The position numbers and the translations under genes were made by a program. Shown here one piece after another: positions 7,958 to 11,180 of a stretch of DNA of 11,180 nt (position 1 is its first letter; the number at the start of each line of letters is the position of its first letter). The notes under the pieces were generated by a model. That model did no database searches, was not told the origin of the DNA, and saw nothing but the letters and a program-made list of their open reading frames with translations. This DNA comes from an uncultured Actinotalea sp. Its GTDB lineage: Bacteria; Actinomycetota; Actinomycetes; Actinomycetales; Cellulomonadaceae. The stretch covers positions 1 through 11,180 of the forward strand of contig NZ_CAMPHH010000103.1 in the NCBI RefSeq assembly GCF_946885855.1, written 5' to 3'.

Positions 7958-9358
7958 ATGCGCTACGTCGACGCGGTCCCCGGCGCCTGGGCGGTGCGGT
8001 CGCTGGCCGACGCCGCCCCCGGCCCCTACTGGCTCGACACCCCGGACCGGCCGGTGGCGAACCCGCCGCTCGCGGGGCCGACCACGGCGGACCTCGTCGT
8101 CGTCGGTGGCGGGTACACGGGGCTGTGGACCGCGCTGCGCGCGATCGAGCGGGAGCCCGGACGGGACGTGCTGCTCGTCGAGGCCAGGACCGTCGCCTGG
8201 GCGGCCAGCGGGCGCAACGGCGGCTTCGTGGCGGCCTCGCTCACCCACGGGGAGGAGAACGGGCGGTCGCGGTTCCCGGACGAGATGGACGTCCTGCGGC
8301 GCCTCGGCGGGGAGAACCTCGACGGGCTGGCCGCCACCGTCGAGCGGTACGGCATCGACGCCGAGCTCGAGCGCACCGGCGCGCTCGACGTCGCCACCGA
8401 GGAGTACCAGGTGGAGCCGCTGCGGCAGGCCGCGGGCCCGGAGGACCGGTTCCTCGACGCCGACGCGGTGCGGCGGGAGATCGCCAGCCCGATGTTCCTC
8501 GCGGGACTGTGGTCCCCCGACACAGCCCTCGTCCACCCGGCGAAGCTCGCCTGGGGTCTGCGCCAGGCGTGCCTGGACCGGGGCGTCCGGCTCGCAGAGG
8601 GTACGGTGGCGCGCGGCCTGCGCCGAGAGGGCGGTCACGTCGTCGTGGCGACCGACGGTGGCGAGGTCCGGGCCCGGCAGGCGGTGCTCGCGACGAACGC
8701 CTTCCCCCCGCTGCTGCGGCGTGTCCGGCCCTTCCTCGTGCCCGTGTACGACTACGTCCTCATGACCCGCCCGCTCAGCACCGCCGAGCGCGCCGCCGTG
8801 GGGTGGGCGAACCGGCAGGGCCTCGGCGACGTGGCGAACCAGTTCCACTACTCGCGGCTGACCGCCGACGGGCGGATCCTCTGGGGCGGCTACGACGCGA
8901 TCTACCACCCCGGCGGACGCGTGCGCCGGGCCCACGAGCACCGCGAGGAGTCCTACCTGCGCCTCGCCGAGCACTTCCGGATGACGTTCCCGCAGCTGGA
9001 GGACGTCACCTTCACGCACCGGTGGGGCGGGGCCATCGACACGTGCTCCCGGTTCATGCCGTTCTTCGGCACGGCGCACGGGGGAGCGGTCGCCTACGCC
9101 GCGGGGTTCACCGGGCTGGGCGTCGGGTCCACCCGCTTCGCCGCTGACGTCGTCCTGGACCTCCTCGGCGGCGAGCCGACGGAGCGGACGGAGCTGGAGA
9201 TGGTTCGCTCCCTGCCGCTGCCGTTCCCGCCGGAACCGTTGGCGACGCCGGTCATCGAGCTGACGCGGTGGTCCTTGGACCGGGCCGACCGCCACGAGGG
9301 CCGCCGGAACGCGTGGCTGCGGCTGCTCGACGCGGTCGGAGCCGGGTTCGACTCGTGA
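7958..9358 (+). CDS. FAD-dependent oxidoreductase (DAO family, PuuB/OrdL-like)
   Basis: A 466-residue flavoprotein, probably a cytosolic amine or amino-acid oxidase/dehydrogenase. The FAD-binding Rossmann motif VVGGGYTGLWTAL is at 48–60 (GxGxxG), the acidic residue ending strand two is in LLVEA (72–76), and ASGRNGGFV (83–91) is typical of the gamma-glutamylputrescine-oxidase-like group. Further family features are HPAKLAWGLRQAC in the middle, PVYDYVLMTRPL, and the C-terminal FAD-contacting AAGFTGLGVGSTRFAADVV. The roughly 45-residue lead before the FAD motif and the total length fit the family. The substrate cannot be told: no polyamine-pathway genes are nearby. It is not obviously part of the nadD–rsfS operon, being 44 bases away with its own possible promoter. 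Confidence 0.9.
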   Translation: MRYVDAVPGAWAVRSLADAAPGPYWLDTPDRPVANPPLAGPTTADLVVVGGGYTGLWTALRAIEREPGRDVLLVEARTVAWAASGRNGGFVAASLTHGEENGRSRFPDEMDVLRRLGGENLDGLAATVERYGIDAELERTGALDVATEEYQVEPLRQAAGPEDRFLDADAVRREIASPMFLAGLWSPDTALVHPAKLAWGLRQACLDRGVRLAEGTVARGLRREGGHVVVATDGGEVRARQAVLATNAFPPLLRRVRPFLVPVYDYVLMTRPLSTAERAAVGWANRQGLGDVANQFHYSRLTADGRILWGGYDAIYHPGGRVRRAHEHREESYLRLAEHFRMTFPQLEDVTFTHRWGGAIDTCSRFMPFFGTAHGGAVAYAAGFTGLGVGSTRFAADVVLDLLGGEPTERTELEMVRSLPLPFPPEPLATPVIELTRWSLDRADRHEGRRNAWLRLLDAVGAGFDS

Positions 9359-9362
9359 CGTG

Positions 9363-9382
9363 CGGCACAGCGGGTGGTGCCG
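9363..9382 (+). terminator. Hairpin after the oxidoreductase stop (possible terminator)
   Basis: CGGCAC (9363–9368) and GTGCCG (9377–9382) form a 6-bp stem with an 8-base loop, beginning four bases after the oxidoreductase TGA and ending before the -35 box of the tRNA promoter. No T-tract. Position suits a terminator, but the stem is short. Confidence 0.3.
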
Positions 9383-9393
9383 GCCGGGCGCGA

Positions 9394-9423
9394 TTGGATT
9401 CCGGCGGCCGCGCCCCCTAGACT
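9394..9423 (+). promoter_or_regulatory. Promoter of tRNA-Ala
   Basis: A -35 like TTGGAT (9394–9399) and a -10 like TAGACT (9418–9423), separated by 18 bases; each matches the primary-sigma consensus at four of six positions. Initiation about 7 bases later would put the start near 9430, leaving a leader of roughly 16 bases before the mature tRNA. Confidence 0.65.
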
Positions 9424-9430
9424 GCAGCGT

Positions 9431-9442
9431 GCCCTTCGGGGC
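9431..9442 (+). other. UUCG-tetraloop hairpin in the pre-tRNA leader
   Basis: GCCC (9431–9434), TTCG (9435–9438) and GGGC (9439–9442) form a short, very stable hairpin. It would be the first thing transcribed from the predicted start and ends three bases before the mature tRNA 5' end. It may aid RNase P processing or protect the 5' end; that is inference. Confidence 0.5.
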
Positions 9443-9445
9443 GAC

Positions 9446-9518
9446 GGGGCTGTGGCGCAGCTGGTAGCGCACCTGCATGGCATGCAGGGGGTCAGGGGTT
9501 CGAGTCCCCTCAGCTCCA
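9446..9518 (+). tRNA. tRNA-Ala(GGC)
   Basis: A complete 73-base cloverleaf. The acceptor stem is GGGGCTG (9446–9452) with CAGCTCC (9511–9517), including one G·U pair; A9518 is the discriminator. The D stem is GCGC/GCGC, the anticodon stem CCTGC (9472–9476) with GCAGG (9484–9488) and loop ATGGCAT, giving anticodon GGC at 9479–9481, which reads GCC and GCU alanine codons. The T arm is AGGGG–TTCGAGT–CCCCT. The terminal CCA is not encoded: the bases after A9518 are CCG. GCC is likely the commonest alanine codon in this GC-rich genome, so this should be a heavily used tRNA. The intact gene is the likely integration target of the integrase downstream. Confidence 0.97.
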
Positions 9519-9520
9519 CC
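9494..9520 (+). other. Candidate integration core (att site) at the tRNA 3' end
   Basis: The T arm and 3' acceptor strand of tRNA-Ala are the usual crossover region for tRNA-targeting tyrosine integrases, and an excisionase–integrase pair begins 157 bases downstream. The gene is complete here, as expected when the incoming element restores the tRNA end. The matching copy at the far end of the element would lie outside the window, so the core is not proven. Confidence 0.4.
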
Positions 9521-9532
9521 GGAAGTACTGGT

Positions 9533-9578
9533 CAGAGGCCGCGTCGGGCTCCTTACGAGGAGAACGACGTGGCCTCTG
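9533..9578 (+). terminator. Long UACG-capped hairpin downstream of tRNA-Ala
   Basis: Outer arms CAGAGGCCGCGTCG (9533–9546) and CGACGTGGCCTCTG (9565–9578) pair over 14 bp with one G·U. Then comes a GG/AA internal mismatch, a perfect CTCCT (9549–9553)/AGGAG (9558–9562) stem and a TACG tetraloop of the stable UNCG class. It starts 15 bases after the tRNA. Only ATTTAA follows instead of a T-run, so it is best read as the tRNA terminator or 3'-processing structure. It also buries GAGGAG, a ribosome site for the GTG at 9569. Confidence 0.6.
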
Positions 9579-9593
9579 GACATTTAATGGACA
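9577..9593 (+). repeat. TGGACA direct repeat upstream of the excisionase gene
   Basis: TGGACA occurs at 9577–9582 and 9588–9593, eleven bases apart (about one helical turn), and again at 9678–9683 across the excisionase start codon. Direct repeats of this kind and spacing between att and xis often bind Xis or the integrase arm domain. Functional meaning here is inferred. Confidence 0.35.
9583..9588 (+). promoter_or_regulatory. Possible -10 element of the xis–int operon
   Basis: TTTAAT matches TATAAT at five of six positions and lies in an unusually A/T-rich patch (9581–9599) within very GC-rich DNA, about 90 bases before the excisionase start. No convincing -35 box is seen at 16–18 bases upstream, where the hairpin stem lies. 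Confidence 0.3.
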
Positions 9594-9676
9594 CATATTC
9601 GCCGGCACGGGCCGCCCGGCGGGGTCCGCGGTGCCGCGCGGCACATCTTCTGCCCCGGCGGCGCACACCTGTCGGT

Positions 9677-9910
9677 ATGGACACCGATGCCAGGCCGGCC
9701 ACCGCGCCGGCGACGATGACCCTCGCCGAGCTCGCCGCCTTCCTGGCGGTCAGCCCCCAGGCGCTGTACGACCTGCGGTCCAAAGGGCGCGGCCCGCGCG
9801 GCTTCCGCGTCGGGCGGCACCTGCGGTTTCGCGCCGCCGAGATCGAGGCGTGGATCCGGGCCATGGAGGAGGCCGACGGGCGCCGGCACGCCCCGGGCGG
9901 ACCACGGTGA
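9677..9910 (+). CDS. Excisionase-type (AlpA/MerR-like helix-turn-helix) DNA-binding protein
   Basis: A 77-residue protein made almost wholly of a winged helix-turn-helix: MTLAELAAFLAVSPQALYDL (14–33) supplies the two helices, GFRVGRHLRFRAAEIEAWI (42–60) the wing and final helix. This is the pattern of small excisionases and AlpA-like regulators that bend att DNA and direct excision. The overlap with the integrase gene (GTGA) supports that role. The start is uncertain. ATG 9677 has no clear ribosome site but gives a normal-sized protein. GTG 9569 has a strong GAGGAG six bases upstream but adds 36 Arg/Ala/Pro-rich residues unlike the family, and its site is buried in a hairpin; ATG 9587 lacks a site. 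ATG 9716 begins exactly at the domain. Confidence 0.82.
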   Translation: MDTDARPATAPATMTLAELAAFLAVSPQALYDLRSKGRGPRGFRVGRHLRFRAAEIEAWIRAMEEADGRRHAPGGPR

Positions 9911-11180
9911 CCCGCGGGCGTCCCCGCACCCCGATCGGGACGTTCGGGCAGATCGCGGTCACCGACCTGGGTGGGCGGTACCGGGCGCTGACCCGCTTCC
10001 GGGACGCGGACGGCCGGCTGCGCAAGGTGAGCGCGACCGCCGCGACCCGCCGCGGCGCGGAGGCCACGCTCAAGGCGCGCCTGGCCGAGCGCGCCGGGCC
10101 CGGCACCCCCGGCCGGCTCGGGGTGGGTACCAGCTTCGCCGAGCTGTGCGACCTGTGGCTGGCCGACCTGGCCCACCGCGACATCTCCGAGGGCACCAAG
10201 CAGAACTACCGCGACGACCTGCGCCGCTACGTCCGTCCCGCCCTGGCCCCGTTCACCCTCGGGGAGATCACCACCGGCCGCGTCGAGGCGTTCCTGCGAT
10301 CCGAGGCGGCCGTCTCCTACTCCCGGGCCAAGCACGCCCGCACCCTGCTGAACCAGCTCTTCGACTTCGCGCTGCGCCACGACGCCATCGCGCGCAACCC
10401 CGTGGCGGGCACCTCGCCGCTGAGCCGGCCCCACCGGGAGGTCCGCGCCCTGACACTGGAGGAGGTCCAGGCCATCCGTGCCGCCGCCGCCAGGTGGCGC
10501 ACCGGCCCGGAGGTCAGGGGGCCGCGGCCGGATGGGACGGTCCGGGACATCTGCGAGGTGCTGCTGGGGACGTCCATGCGGCCGGGGGAGGTGCTGGCGC
10601 TGCGCCCGTGCGACGTCACCGATACCGCCGAGGGCATGACCGTGTACGTGCGGGGCACCGTCGTGCGGCGCACCGGTCACGCCGACAGCCGCCAGGACCA
10701 CGGCAAGACCGACGCGTCCACCCGGCAGCTCGCGGTTCCGGACTTCGCGGCGCAGGTCCTGCGGCGCCGCGTCGGGCAGATGGGACCGGAGCAGGCGCAG
10801 AGGACGATCTTCCACAACCGCGACGGCGGGGTGATCTCCCTGCACAACCTGCGCCGGACGTTCCGGGCCTTCCTCACCGAGGCCGGCCTGGGCGACTCCG
10901 GCATCACCCCACGGTGGTACCGGCGTACCGGCGCCACCGTGTTGGCGCGGAGCCTCGGGGTCGACGCGGCCGCCGCGTTCCTCGGCCACACCAACGCCGC
11001 GGTGACCCAGGCGCACTACATCGAGGCGGACCCCGGCGTGGACCGGTCCCCGGCTGCGGTGCTGGACCGGACCCTGCGCCCGATCCGTCCCGACGGCGCA
11101 CTGCTGGCCCAGCCGGTCGACACGGGCGAACGGGCAGTGCTGGACGCCCTGGACCAGGACGGGGCGTCCCTGTGCGGCTG
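9907..11180 (+). CDS. Tyrosine recombinase / phage-type integrase (runs off the window)
   Basis: Site-specific DNA recombinase, at least 424 residues here, with the stop not seen (the last two bases are TG). It has three parts. An N-terminal arm-binding domain (about 8–60) has alternating basic and aromatic residues (GGRYRALTRFRDADGRLRKV). A SAM-like core-binding domain (about 77–178) contains FAELCDLWLADL and RTLLNQLFDFALRHDAIARNP. The catalytic domain starts near 184. Catalytic positions are Arg225 (TSMRPGEVLALRP), Lys267 (HGKTDASTRQLAVP), Arg339 (TPRWYRRTGATVL), His361 (LGHTN) and nucleophile Tyr371 (TQAHYIEAD). The first position of box II, normally His, is Arg336. The GTG start overlaps the excisionase stop, implying coupled translation. 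The neighbouring tRNA-Ala suggests the target site. About 50 residues follow the tyrosine, so little is probably missing. Confidence 0.93.
   Translation, partial: MTRGRPRTPIGTFGQIAVTDLGGRYRALTRFRDADGRLRKVSATAATRRGAEATLKARLAERAGPGTPGRLGVGTSFAELCDLWLADLAHRDISEGTKQNYRDDLRRYVRPALAPFTLGEITTGRVEAFLRSEAAVSYSRAKHARTLLNQLFDFALRHDAIARNPVAGTSPLSRPHREVRALTLEEVQAIRAAAARWRTGPEVRGPRPDGTVRDICEVLLGTSMRPGEVLALRPCDVTDTAEGMTVYVRGTVVRRTGHADSRQDHGKTDASTRQLAVPDFAAQVLRRRVGQMGPEQAQRTIFHNRDGGVISLHNLRRTFRAFLTEAGLGDSGITPRWYRRTGATVLARSLGVDAAAAFLGHTNAAVTQAHYIEADPGVDRSPAAVLDRTLRPIRPDGALLAQPVDTGERAVLDALDQDGASLCG

Noticed and set aside
7553..9583. 676-residue ORF on the - strand across the oxidoreductase and tRNA, containing EGTRTPDPLHAMQVRYQLRH
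   Set aside because: That peptide is the antisense reading of tRNA-Ala, a familiar spurious product in databases. The rest is the complement of the oxidoreductase and phosphatase genes, which have clear family motifs.
9374..9676. N-terminal extension of the excisionase ORF across the tRNA gene
   Set aside because: It would translate the tRNA sequence itself; the domain begins near base 9716 and starts at 9677 suffice.
10843..10854. HNLR in the integrase as the catalytic HxxR box
   Set aside because: It is followed by RTFRAFLTEAG, the helix that normally precedes box II, and is about 23 residues too far from Arg339 and the LGH motif; TPRWYRRTGAT aligns with the true box.
9553..11016. 487-residue ORF on the - strand over the integrase
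   Set aside because: The + strand reading gives the ordered catalytic residues of a tyrosine recombinase; the antisense frame has none.
1..11180. CRISPR array, insertion sequence or rRNA
   Set aside because: No regularly spaced direct repeats with unique spacers, no transposase motif or terminal inverted repeats and no rRNA-like stretch were seen; the only tandem repeats are the coding 18-bp units.

Overview
This is a high-GC chromosomal segment from an actinobacterium. Base composition, frequent GTG starts and stop/start overlaps of the GTGA type point that way. So does the order obgE – proB – proA – nadD – rsfS – histidine phosphatase, which resembles (more compactly) the order known around obg, proA, nadD and the rsfS-like gene of Mycobacterium tuberculosis. 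A Micrococcales or Cellulomonadaceae-like source is my inference; the sequence alone does not settle it. Every gene I accept is on the + strand.

Bases 1–4030 hold obgE (ribosome-assembly GTPase), proB and proA (the first two enzymatic steps of proline synthesis). obgE and proB overlap by four bases. proB and proA are separated by a GC-rich hairpin and a close match to a leaderless -10 promoter, so proA may be transcribed on its own. Bases 4031–7913 hold a 50-residue single-span membrane protein, nadD (NAD synthesis), a 565-residue low-complexity protein with one C-terminal membrane segment, rsfS (ribosome silencing) and a histidine-phosphatase gene. These genes lie head to tail with overlaps or no gap from nadD onward. 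A separate FAD-dependent oxidoreductase follows (7958–9358).

Bases 9359–9520 hold tRNA-Ala(GGC) with a recognisable promoter, a UUCG hairpin in the leader and a long UACG-capped hairpin just downstream. Immediately beyond are a small excisionase-type DNA-binding protein and a tyrosine integrase that runs to the window edge. This is the typical signature of a mobile element integrated at a tRNA 3' end. The chromosome core lies to the left, so the element's cargo, if any, lies to the right of the window.

Most of the window is conserved housekeeping DNA. The parts worth a second look are the tRNA/integrase junction (hairpin, TGGACA repeats, unusual gene orientation, and Arg in place of the usual box II His in the integrase), the leaderless proA promoter, and the repeat-bearing tail-anchored protein between nadD and rsfS. 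I found no complete new defence or biosynthetic system in the visible bases.
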